Source: Thermoflexales bacterium
GTDB taxonomy: Bacteria; Chloroflexota; Anaerolineae; Fen-1058
Length of the DNA stretch: 7,369 nucleotides
NCBI GenBank assembly: GCA_030834835.1
Contig: JAUQXD010000998.1
Coordinates: 1 to 7,369, forward strand
Direction: 5' to 3'
The position numbers were made by a program, and so were the translations under genes. The notes beneath the pieces were generated by a model, which was not told the DNA's origin, did not search any database, and saw only the letters and a program-made list of their open reading frames with translations. The stretch's first letter is position 1. Every line of letters begins with the position of its first letter. Shown here one piece after another: positions 1-6,531 of this stretch.

Positions 1-3000
1 CAGCGGGCGCGCGTAGTTCTGATGCAGATACGCCAGCGCGCGTTTGACCAGCGCGCTCGTATGCGGCGGCAGCCCCTCACCGCCGAACAGCGCACGATTC
101 AATGCCGCGATCGTTTCCGCTTCAGACAGCACGCCCTTGCTTTGCAGCGTCACCCGCGCGTGACGTTCCAGCCGTTTGACATCGTCGAGGTTCAATAGTT
201 TGCTGCTCAAGATCACCACAGGCACCAACCGCAAGCGCGGGTCGGCCCGCATCCGATCGAGCACCTCGGCCCCGCCGATGCCGGGCATCATCAAATCTAG
301 AATCACCAAACTGGGCACGGCCTCGGCCATGCTCGCCAGCGCAGTCGCGCCGTCGTTGGCGATCCGCGTGGAATAGCCAGACAAGCCGGAAGCGATCAGC
401 GCTTGATACGTCGCACAGGTCTGCTCGTCGTCGTCGACGATCAAAATCGATCCGGTGGAATCGGCGGGGAATGAGGCATTGATCGCATCCAGCAGCGCCT
501 GACTGCTGGCCGGTTTGCCGATGAAGCTGGTCAACCCGATCGCGCGGGTGGCTTCACCCAACTCGTCTCGTGGCATCTGGCCGTATAAGATGAAGGGTAC
601 TTGCGACCAGCGCGGATGATTGCGCAGCCGTCGCACGAGCGTCCAATCGCCGGGATCGGCATCCACTAAATCCCACGCCAGCGCGATCGGTTGCGCATCG
701 GCCAGCACCACTTCCAGATCATCGCCGGCCCGCAAGCGGCGCAGTTCCAGGTTCTGACGCTGTGTGAAATCCACAATCTCTGGCGCGGGCAGTAGCGCGG
801 CTGAGATCAACAGCAGCACGGGCTGCGTGCGTTCGATCGTGCGCGCGGGTTGATCGCTGAGGCGCGGCAGCGGCAAATAAATGTGAAACGTGCTGCCCTG
901 TCCCGGCTCGCTGTCCAACGCGATCGATCCGCCGTGCAAGGCGATCAGATGGCGCGTGATGGACAATCCCAGCCCGATGCCGCCCGTCACGCGATCGTGC
1001 TCGGCGGTCACAAACGGCTCAAAAATGCGCTCTTGCTGCTCGGCGGGAATGCCCGGCCCGGTATCCGCCACCCAGATATGCAGATACGGCGGCAAGACCT
1101 CTGCCCCCAGCGTGATCTGCCCGTGTTCCGTGAACTTGCGCGCATTGCTCAAGAGATTGAGCAGCGATTGGCGCAACCGAACGGCATCCGCGTTGAGCCA
1201 CGGCAACCGATCGGGCAGCTGCACGTCCCAGATCACAGCGCGCTTTGGATCGACGTTATCGGCCAAACTGTGAAACGCTTCTTCCAACAACGGGCGCGGA
1301 TCGATCAACTCCAGATAGAGATCGAGTTCGTCGATCTCGGCCCGCGATAGATCGAGCAGATCGTTGATCACGCGCAGTTGATGTTCGGCGTTGTTTTGAA
1401 TGTGCTGCAAGTCGGTGACGAGCGTGGCTTCATCGGGGTGAGATGATCGCAGCGCGCTCTTAGTGGCATCCAGAATGATGTTCAACGGCGTGCGCAGTTC
1501 GTGGCTGACGTTCGTCAACAGCCGCGTCTTGATCTGATCGGCTTTCTCGGCCGCCGCGCGCGCCTGCTGCGCTTCGGCAAACAACAACGCGCCCTTCAAC
1601 GCACTGCTGATGTGCCCGCGCAGCGCTTCGTACAACGCGCTATCACGCGGCCCGATCTCAAACACCGCAAAGCCGATCTGCTCCTCGCGGAAGAAGAGCG
1701 GCTCCACGAGCAGACTATACTGGCGGCCCTGCGGCAGCAAATCGGGCGGCACCAACTGGCGCGATGAGAATGGCCGCCCGTCCGGTTCTAAGGTCACGCG
1801 CCCGCGTTCCGTGTAAGCCAACATCAGGCGCGCAGATTCCAGCGACAAAGCCGGATTTTCATATAAGGCCAGATAGCCGCTGCGCAGGCCGATGTCGGGC
1901 AAGCGCTCGGCCAACACGTCGGTCAACTTGCTCACGTTAAACGCCGTGATTAGCGCCTGACCGATGTCGCGCAGCATCTCGGCCTGACGATCTGCCGAGA
2001 GTTGGCGATACGCCTGAGCGCGCTGCGCCGCCTCGCTAATGACAACCCGCGCCTGCCCGAACAAATCCTCGGCGTGATGACGTTCCGGTTCGGGCAGATG
2101 CGGCAGCAAACGCCGCCGCAACGTCGAAAGGATGTCTTGCCATGCGGCGATGTCGTCGCCCGTTTGAGCCGCTGTTTCTAACACCTGATCCAATTCCGAT
2201 AAGAAGCGGCTGCGCGGCTCACCCCCAACCCTATCGGCCTGAAACGCGTCGAAGAGCCGCCCGGCCGGTTGAATGAATGCTTCGGCCACGTCGTCAAGCG
2301 CAGCCAGATCTGCCAGAAAAGCCGCTCGCAACGCCGGAGAAATCAGGTTGAGATCGACGCCGCTGAAATCGATCGAACCGGCCGCGGCCTGCATCACGGC
2401 TTTCGATGGACAACCGCACGACTGCCGCACGATCAACCGTGACTGCAACATGACCTGCGCAGGTACTTCCTCGCCGGCCAACTGTGCGGCCAATTCTTCG
2501 ACGGCGCGTGTGCCCTGTTCATAGAAGGGCATCGTCAGCGAAGTCAATGGCGGCGTGACCAACCGTCCCTCGATCGAATTGTTGAACCCGACGATGGCAA
2601 TGTCGCCGGGGATCTGAATGCCGCGCGCTTGCAGCGCCTTGATCGCATCCAGCGCCAGCAGATCGCTGACGGCTACCATCGCCTGAAAATCGACGCCGGG
2701 GCGCAGTTGCCTTTCATCCAGCAGAATCTGCACAGCCTCGACGCCCGCTTCCCAATTCAGCGGCCGCGTGACCAACTCCGGGACGAAGGGCAGGCCGTAC
2801 TCTTGCAAGACATCGGTGTAGGCGCGATAGCGCTCCTGAGCGTAGAAGTGGCTGGCCGGGCCGCGAATGAACGCCAGACGCCGATAGCCGTGTGTTTCGA
2901 TCAAGTGGATGATGGCCGCCCGCATGCCGTGGTAACTGTCAATCGAGAGGGTGGGCACACCTTCGATGATCTGCGCCAGGCTGACCATCGGCAGCGAGCG

Positions 3001-3297
3001 GAAGCGTTGATGAAAATCGGCCGCCTCCGCCGCGTTCAACTTGACGCTGATTGTGGACGACCATGAGACCAATCCGTCCAGCCACGCGGGATCGACCAGA
3101 TCGTAGAGGACGTTGCGCTGCGCCTCGAAGCCTTCGGCTACGTGCAGGCCACCGCCGGGGAAACAGATCAGGTTCAGGCCGCGTCGTTCAGCCGCATCGA
3201 CGATGCCGGGCCACACCATCCGGCCTGCGCCGATGTGAATGTTGGCGGTTAAGAAACCGATCGTGGCACGCTTGTCCGCAGCAGACGAGTGAGTCAT
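1..3297 (-). CDS. Hybrid sensor: LacI/PBP1-like sensor, histidine kinase, two receivers, AraC-type HTH (C-terminus cut off)
   Basis: The frame stays open for 1099 codons from the ATG at 3297-3295 to the left edge. Residues about 11-285 form a LacI/PBP1-type ligand-binding fold (TIGFLTANIHIGAG near the start, HGYRRLAFIRG at 136-146). It ends in SCGC (293-296), as in related sensors. There is no N-terminal HTH, signal peptide or membrane segment, so the protein should sense a soluble cytoplasmic ligand. Residues 320-435 are helical linker and about 440-575 are GAF-like. HisKA carries phospho-accepting His599 (VSHELRTP). The ATPase domain shows N714/N718, DTGPGI (745-750) and GGIGLGL (772-778). 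Residues 826-939 are a degenerate receiver. Residues 950-1060 are a full receiver with VDDDE, Asp1001 and Lys1054. From about 1080 an AraC-type HTH begins (LVKRALAYLHQNYARPL) and runs off the window. The likely role is phosphorelay-controlled transcription in response to a sugar-like ligand. The ligand and targets are unknown. No clear Shine-Dalgarno precedes the start. Confidence 0.93.
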   Translation of the reverse strand, partial: MTHSSAADKRATIGFLTANIHIGAGRMVWPGIVDAAERRGLNLICFPGGGLHVAEGFEAQRNVLYDLVDPAWLDGLVSWSSTISVKLNAAEAADFHQRFRSLPMVSLAQIIEGVPTLSIDSYHGMRAAIIHLIETHGYRRLAFIRGPASHFYAQERYRAYTDVLQEYGLPFVPELVTRPLNWEAGVEAVQILLDERQLRPGVDFQAMVAVSDLLALDAIKALQARGIQIPGDIAIVGFNNSIEGRLVTPPLTSLTMPFYEQGTRAVEELAAQLAGEEVPAQVMLQSRLIVRQSCGCPSKAVMQAAAGSIDFSGVDLNLISPALRAAFLADLAALDDVAEAFIQPAGRLFDAFQADRVGGEPRSRFLSELDQVLETAAQTGDDIAAWQDILSTLRRRLLPHLPEPERHHAEDLFGQARVVISEAAQRAQAYRQLSADRQAEMLRDIGQALITAFNVSKLTDVLAERLPDIGLRSGYLALYENPALSLESARLMLAYTERGRVTLEPDGRPFSSRQLVPPDLLPQGRQYSLLVEPLFFREEQIGFAVFEIGPRDSALYEALRGHISSALKGALLFAEAQQARAAAEKADQIKTRLLTNVSHELRTPLNIILDATKSALRSSHPDEATLVTDLQHIQNNAEHQLRVINDLLDLSRAEIDELDLYLELIDPRPLLEEAFHSLADNVDPKRAVIWDVQLPDRLPWLNADAVRLRQSLLNLLSNARKFTEHGQITLGAEVLPPYLHIWVADTGPGIPAEQQERIFEPFVTAEHDRVTGGIGLGLSITRHLIALHGGSIALDSEPGQGSTFHIYLPLPRLSDQPARTIERTQPVLLLISAALLPAPEIVDFTQRQNLELRRLRAGDDLEVVLADAQPIALAWDLVDADPGDWTLVRRLRNHPRWSQVPFILYGQMPRDELGEATRAIGLTSFIGKPASSQALLDAINASFPADSTGSILIVDDDEQTCATYQALIASGLSGYSTRIANDGATALASMAEAVPSLVILDLMMPGIGGAEVLDRMRADPRLRLVPVVILSSKLLNLDDVKRLERHARVTLQSKGVLSEAETIAALNRALFGGEGLPPHTSALVKRALAYLHQNYARPL

Positions 3298-3375
3298 GGA
3301 ATAAGGGCCGGCCCGGAACGAGTGGCAGTCAGTGGTCAACTTCGATCATGATACGCATCAGGTGCAGCTGAAGCC

Positions 3376-3404
3376 AGTATACTTTTGCCTAAAAATAAGC
3401 GCAA
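3376..3404 (-). promoter_or_regulatory. Candidate sigma70-type promoter of the hybrid sensor gene
   Basis: Read on the minus strand there is TTGCGC (3404-3399), a 17-base spacer, then TATACT (3381-3376), which matches TATAAT at five of six positions. The -35 box is a weak match. Transcription would start near 3369, leaving a leader of about 70 bases before the ATG at 3297. The leader contains the palindrome GGGCCGGCCC (3305-3314) seven bases ahead of the start codon, where a ribosome-binding site would be expected. Confidence 0.5.
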
Positions 3405-3426
3405 GCCAGCCAGGCACTCGGTAGTC

Positions 3427-3438
3427 CGATTGCAATCG
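3427..3438. repeat. Perfect 12-base palindrome CGATTGCAATCG, nested in a second inverted repeat
   Basis: CGATTGCAATCG equals its own reverse complement. It lies between the arms CCAGGC (3410-3415) and GCCTGG (3443-3448). The pair sits just beyond the protease stop codon and about 23 bases upstream of the candidate -35 box of the hybrid sensor gene. It could be an operator for that gene or a cruciform. It is not a classical terminator, since no T-tract follows directly on the minus strand. Confidence 0.4.
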
Positions 3439-3454
3439 ACGGGCCTGGTGAATC

Positions 3455-4133
3455 TCAATTGTCAACGTGGAGTGAAGACTTGAGCAAGAAGCCGAGCACC
3501 AGCAGCGAAACCACCAACCACAGCATGGCCCAGATGATCGCCGGCAGGCCGGTAAGGCGGCTCAGGGCCACGGCGTCGTTGACAAAGCCTGATCCAGCGG
3601 GCGCGAGCGTGAACAAATCGCTGCGAATATCCAGCACGGCGTACAGGCAACTGGTGATGGCGATGAAGCGCACGATGGTGTGATTCACGGCCGCGGGCAA
3701 GCGCTGCGCGCTGAAGAACATCGCGGCTGCGGCCAGGATAGATCACGCCGAAGAGGTTGCGGAAGAATAGCAGCGTGCTCATGGCGATCAGCGCGGCGAG
3801 CGCGAGCATCAAGCCGCGCCCACGTCGTTGATGGTTCGACAGATACAACAGGACACTGCCAGCCAGCATACTCCCCAGATAACCGGCCGAGAGGATGACA
3901 AACGGCCAGCCGCCACGCGTGAAGGTGACGCCGCCTTCTTCCGGGAAGATCTGAATGCTCATCACCTGACCACCCGTGAGCAGTGCGGCCACGGCGTGAC
4001 CCAATTCGTGCAGACAGACGACGAAGATCTTGATGGGATAGACGACAGGCGTGTCCCACAGCAGCCAGGCCGCGATAAACAGCGCGGCCAGAATGATCAC
4101 GGTTTTGAACTCAATCTTCGATCGTGCTGACAT
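3455..4133 (-). pseudogene. M50B-like membrane zinc metallopeptidase, interrupted by a frameshift
   Basis: The start chosen is the ATG at 4133-4131 (MSARSKIEFKTV), because a longer frame reaching 4604 runs backwards through the synthase gene. Residues 9-26 are a membrane helix. HELGH (residues 42-46), in a second hydrophobic stretch, is the zinc-binding HExxH motif of M50-type intramembrane proteases. GGVTFTRGGWPFVILSAGYLG and later hydrophobic stretches fit the M50B-like family. After RNLFGVIYPG the frame becomes arginine-rich nonsense ending at 3462. The family-like sequence resumes one frame over at LAAAAMFFSAQ and runs through TSCLYAVLDIRSDLF to the TGA at 3457-3455. The break lies at 3731-3745, where removing one base from GATAGATC (plus strand) restores VIILAAAAMFF and a protein of about 225 residues. 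The tail is well preserved, which suggests a recent mutation or a sequence error. The substrate is unknown. Confidence 0.8.
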
Positions 4134-4244
4134 TGTGATAAACGCTTGATTGATGTGACATATGCTGGCGCCGCACACGATGAGCGTGGCGTTGGCGGGC
4201 ACAAACACCTTAAAAGATGGACGCTGACCGATCGCGCAGAATTG

Positions 4245-4273
4245 ATTGTAGGCCGAAATGAAGTGCGGGGCAA
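4245..4273 (-). promoter_or_regulatory. Candidate sigma70-type promoter of the M50B-like gene
   Basis: On the minus strand TTGCCC (4273-4268) is followed by a 17-base spacer and TACAAT (4250-4245), matching the consensus at four and five of six bases. The leader to the ATG at 4133 would be about 105 bases. No strong Shine-Dalgarno is seen before that ATG. Another TTGACA on this strand (4339-4334) lacks a -10 box at the right spacing. Confidence 0.5.
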
Positions 4274-4338
4274 ACTGGAACACTCGCCATATCATCGGGT
4301 GCGGTGTCCCGGCACAGTGGCGCGACTTTTCAATGTCA

Positions 4339-4350
4339 ACAAAATTTTGT
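4339..4350. promoter_or_regulatory. Perfect AT-rich palindrome ACAAAATTTTGT, candidate operator or UP-like element
   Basis: The 12 bases are self-complementary and end 11 bases upstream of the -35 box of the synthase promoter. That suits an activator or repressor site, or an AT-rich element contacting RNA polymerase. The surrounding DNA is GC-rich, so the A4T4 core stands out. The binding protein is unknown. Confidence 0.4.
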
Positions 4351-4360
4351 CCACTGCCGC

Positions 4361-4388
4361 TTGACAACCGGCGGATCACAGTTAAAAT
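4361..4388 (+). promoter_or_regulatory. Strong sigma70-type promoter of the oxoamine synthase gene
   Basis: TTGACA (4361-4366, perfect consensus), a 16-base spacer and TAAAAT (4383-4388, five of six) form the best promoter in the window. Transcription should begin near 4395, giving a leader of about 40 bases. It is flanked by a palindrome upstream and an inverted repeat at the start of the transcript, so it is probably regulated. Confidence 0.7.
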
Positions 4389-4398
4389 CGTTCTAACC

Positions 4399-4416
4399 AG
4401 AGGTTGACCAACCTCT
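4399..4416 (+). repeat. Inverted repeat AGAGGTT-GACC-AACCTCT at the start of the synthase transcript
   Basis: Two perfect 7-base arms (4399-4405 and 4410-4416) surround a four-base loop, just downstream of the predicted transcription start and upstream of the ribosome-binding site. It may be a repressor operator covering +4 to +20, or a short leader hairpin affecting stability or translation. The sequence alone does not decide between these. Confidence 0.5.
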
Positions 4417-4433
4417 AACCGAAAGGACACCCC

Positions 4434-5615
4434 ATGGACCTGTTCGAGAAAGCTCGCCAGTTCACGCGACCTCAAGAAGTCAAGGCGCTGGGACTGTATC
4501 CGTATTTCCTGCCGCTCGAAGATACCGAAGGCACCGAAGTCGTTATTTACGGCAAACGCGTCGTCATGATCGGGTCGAACAACTACCTGGGCTTGACGAC
4601 GCATCCCAAAGTGCGTGAAGCGGCGCTGGAAGCCATCAAGCGCTATGGCACCTCGTGCACCGGTTCACGCTTTCTCAATGGCACCATGAAATTGCACATG
4701 GAAGCCGAGGAAAAATTGGCGGCCTTCGTGGGCAAAGAGGCCGCCGTCATGTTCTCCACCGGCATGCAGGCCAACCTGGGCGCGATCTCCAGCCTGATTG
4801 GCAAAGACGATGTCGCCATTATTGACAAAGACGATCATGCCAGCCTCGTCGACGGCGTGCGGCTGGGCTATGGCGAAATGCGCCGCTTTGTGCATAACGA
4901 CATGGAGTCACTGGAACGCCAGTTAAAAGCCGTGCCTGAAAAGTCCGGCACGCTGGTGGTGGTGGACGGCGTGTATAGCATGGGCGGCGACATCGCCCCG
5001 CTGCCACAAATTGTTGAGATGTGCCAGAAGTACGGCGCACGCGTGTACTGCGACGACGCCCATTCGCTGGGGGTGCTGGGACCGCAGGGTCGCGGCACCG
5101 CCGCCTACTTTGGCCTGACGAATCAAGTCGATCTGATCATGGGCACGTTCAGCAAGTCATTTGCATCGCTGGGCGGCTTCGTGGCCGGTGATGCCGATGT
5201 GATGCAGTGGGTGCAGCACATGGCGCGCTCCAACATCTTCTCGGCCTCCATTCCGCCGTCGCAAGTGGCCGCCGCCATGGCCGCGCTCGAAATCATGGAA
5301 TGCGAGCCGGAGCGCTTTGAGCGCTTGTGGGCGGTGACAAAGAAGATGCGTGAAGGCTACCAGTCGATGGGCTTCGACACTGGCCCCAGCGAAACGCCCG
5401 TCATCCCGATCATGATTGGCGACGAGGGCAAGACATTTGCCGCGTGGAAGACGTTGTTTGAGGCGGGCGTTTATACCAACGCCGTCATTCCGCCCGGCGT
5501 GCCGCCCAACAAGAGCCTGCTGCGCACTTCGTACATGGCCACACACACCGATGCACAAATGGACTTCGTGCTCGATACGTTCTACAAGGTGGGCAAGGAG
5601 TTGGAGTTGATTTAG
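4434..5615 (+). CDS. PLP-dependent alpha-oxoamine synthase, serine palmitoyltransferase-like
   Basis: This is an intact 393-residue enzyme, the usual length for the family that joins an amino acid to an acyl thioester with loss of CO2 (SPT, KBL, AONS, ALAS). The ATG at 4434 has AAGGA six bases upstream. Visible landmarks are SNNYLGL (48-54), TGSRFLNGT (76-84), His135 in DHAS (predicted to stack on PLP), Asp207 and His210 in DDAHSLG, the Schiff-base Lys241 in TFSKSFASLGGF, and Arg364 in LLRTSYMATHT, likely binding the substrate carboxylate. The opening (ALGLYPYF) and the stretches VDLIMGTFSKS and ARSNIFSAS resemble, from memory, Bacteroidetes-type serine palmitoyltransferases more than KBL or BioF. 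That would give 3-ketosphinganine from serine and an acyl-CoA, but the substrate is inferred. No biotin, threonine-degradation or lipid gene lies beside it. It appears to be transcribed alone, with its own promoter and terminator. It lacks the CGATCG hexamer common around it. Confidence 0.93.
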   Translation: MDLFEKARQFTRPQEVKALGLYPYFLPLEDTEGTEVVIYGKRVVMIGSNNYLGLTTHPKVREAALEAIKRYGTSCTGSRFLNGTMKLHMEAEEKLAAFVGKEAAVMFSTGMQANLGAISSLIGKDDVAIIDKDDHASLVDGVRLGYGEMRRFVHNDMESLERQLKAVPEKSGTLVVVDGVYSMGGDIAPLPQIVEMCQKYGARVYCDDAHSLGVLGPQGRGTAAYFGLTNQVDLIMGTFSKSFASLGGFVAGDADVMQWVQHMARSNIFSASIPPSQVAAAMAALEIMECEPERFERLWAVTKKMREGYQSMGFDTGPSETPVIPIMIGDEGKTFAAWKTLFEAGVYTNAVIPPGVPPNKSLLRTSYMATHTDAQMDFVLDTFYKVGKELELI

Positions 5616-5645
5616 GGATTAGGGATCAGTCAATCAGGGATCAGG
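5616..5645 (+). repeat. GATCAGG-type short repeats directly after the synthase stop codon
   Basis: The stretch directly after the TAG contains AGGGATCAG and then ATCAGGGATCAGG (5633-5645). The same 13 bases occur in reverse complement at 6633-6645, just past the stop codon of the M24 peptidase gene. The two copies face each other across about 1 kb containing the immunity-like gene. Confidence 0.6.
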
Positions 5646-5646
5646 A

Positions 5647-5680
5647 AAGCCTCCGACACGCAGGACGCCGGAGGTTTCTT
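5647..5680 (+). terminator. Intrinsic terminator of the synthase gene
   Basis: AAGCCTCCG (5647-5655) pairs with CGGAGGTTT (5669-5677) across a 13-base loop, including one G-U pair, and is followed by a T-rich run (TTTCTT). It begins about 30 bases after the stop codon. It lies between convergent genes, so it may also act weakly on transcripts of the minus-strand gene, although the T-tract on that side is poor. Confidence 0.75.
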
Positions 5681-5711
5681 CGTTGCTCTGATGCTCAAGG
5701 CGTCGTCCTCA

Positions 5712-5783
5712 TCGCAGAGGAAATGCTCCCGACGGACACTTGCACCCACTGCGTGGGCGCTGCGCGGTGTTGCTAAATCCATC
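5712..5783. repeat. Probable decayed copy of the three-hairpin element found at 6532-6598
   Basis: AATGCTCCCGACGGA (5722-5736) is identical to 6532-6546, and the preceding bases are similar (AGGAAATG against AGGAATG). TTGCTAAATCCA (5770-5781) matches TTGCCAAATCCA (6577-6588) at 11 of 12 positions. The two motifs are 48 bases apart here and 45 there, so order and spacing are kept. The middle differs and holds its own small hairpin, CCCAC-TGC-GTGGG (5745-5757). The right outer arm is missing. Confidence 0.45.
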
Positions 5784-5809
5784 TTCTTAAGCTTGTACCG
5801 TTGAAGATA

Positions 5810-6358
5810 TCAATAACGCTGCGCCGTATCCGCTTTAAGTTCAAGATACTCTTCCCACGGTAACTTGCGCCTGGGCGGCGTCTTCTCCACAAAGTATTCT
5901 TCAGCCAAAAGTTTTATGAACTCGTTGCCCCAACCCGATTGAACATACAACGTCTTTCTTTCGCGCAGTGTGGCCTGTCGCAATGTGTCAAAGCCTTTGA
6001 GTAGCTTGCAGCCGGGGTGAGGCCACTCGGAGAGTTCCAGAAACGGCTCTAAGCCATCGGCCTCTAACGGACGGTGACCAAGGATTGCGCCGTTGTTCCA
6101 CGCGACGGTCTGGATGTGCGCAAGCCCTTGCCTGAGTAACGCGCTCCCCGCGATCGATTCGACGGTTGGCAGCTGCATAGCATGCCAATCAAGCAGGCCG
6201 GCAAGGAACAGCCGCGAATGGCGTTTGCCGTTGCGCAGGTCAAATTGCAGCACTCTACCACAGGCAAAACTGCTGTCTGAGAGGGGAATGTGCCAGAATT
6301 GCCCCTCTCGCAGATAGGCCGTTGATCTGGGTACAAATGGATAGTGTAACTTTCGCAT
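5810..6358 (-). CDS. Imm26-like immunity protein (putative, orphan)
   Basis: The predicted protein has 182 residues from the ATG at 6358-6356 (MRKLHYPFVPRSTAYLREGQ). An in-frame ATG at 6385 would add nine residues, but it lies within a dispersed inverted repeat. Neither start has a good Shine-Dalgarno. The segment QFWHIPLSDSSFACGRVL, followed later by NNGAILGHRPL and a C-terminal SGWGNEFIKLLAEEYF, resembles Imm26-type immunity proteins, which protect cells against partner polymorphic toxins. This rests on recall of the family pattern, not a search. No signal peptide or membrane helix is visible, so it should be cytoplasmic. No toxin gene is next to it: the neighbours are a convergent metabolic gene and a peptidase gene. 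Repeats flank both sides. The gene is less GC-rich than its neighbours, consistent with acquisition. No convincing promoter is seen. Confidence 0.7.
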   Translation of the reverse strand: MRKLHYPFVPRSTAYLREGQFWHIPLSDSSFACGRVLQFDLRNGKRHSRLFLAGLLDWHAMQLPTVESIAGSALLRQGLAHIQTVAWNNGAILGHRPLEADGLEPFLELSEWPHPGCKLLKGFDTLRQATLRERKTLYVQSGWGNEFIKLLAEEYFVEKTPPRRKLPWEEYLELKADTAQRY

Positions 6359-6377
6359 TGAAGAATCTTGGATTAAG

Positions 6378-6477
6378 CATGTCATACTGAGCGACGCGAA
6401 GCATCTCTACGTGACAGGCACCTAACATTGGCGGTGGCAGAGATTCCTCACTCGCTGCGCTCGTTCAGAATGACATG
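6378..6477. repeat. Long imperfect inverted repeat of the GTCATTCTGAGCG dispersed type (MITE-like)
   Basis: The left arm at 6378-6408 (CATGTCATACTGAGCGACG... to ATCTCT) is the imperfect reverse complement of the right arm at 6439-6477 (AGAGATTCC... to AATGACATG), with a 30-base spacer. The right arm is longer by about eight bases, inserted near the middle. Repeats built on GTCATTCTGAGCG...AATCTC are scattered between genes in many bacterial genomes, including Chloroflexota. No coding capacity is visible. The arm ends lie 20 bases upstream of the chosen start of the immunity-like gene. Confidence 0.65.
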
Positions 6478-6531
6478 GGTTCGGGAATCTAGCATTGTCG
6501 ACTCATTTGGATTTGAGCGGGACTCTGCAGG

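Noticed and set aside
850..1350. Plus-strand open frame of 166 codons (also those at 1501-1767, 2273-2524, 2629-3066 and 3051-3371)
   Set aside because: They lie antisense inside the hybrid sensor gene, whose frame shows continuous domain motifs. Their residues are low-complexity shadows rich in Arg, Gln and Ala.
3731..3745. Programmed +1 ribosomal frameshift in the protease
   Set aside because: No recognisable shift-prone codon, internal Shine-Dalgarno or downstream structure was seen. A mutation or sequence error is simpler.
4134..4604. Upstream extension of the protease reading frame to 4604 on the minus strand
   Set aside because: It overlaps the start, ribosome-binding site and promoter of the plus-strand synthase, and its residues show no family pattern. 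The protease-like sequence begins at the ATG at 4133.
5157..5558. Minus-strand open frame antisense to the synthase
   Set aside because: It is a shadow of a well-supported enzyme gene, with no motif, ribosome-binding site or promoter.
5742..5760. Hairpin CCCAC-TGC-GTGGG as terminator of the immunity-like gene
   Set aside because: No T-tract follows on the minus strand, and the stem is only five clean pairs.
6359..6385. Longer start (ATG at 6385) for the immunity-like protein
   Set aside because: It falls in the dispersed repeat arm and has no Shine-Dalgarno. The ATG at 6358 gives a more natural N-terminus, but the choice is not certain.
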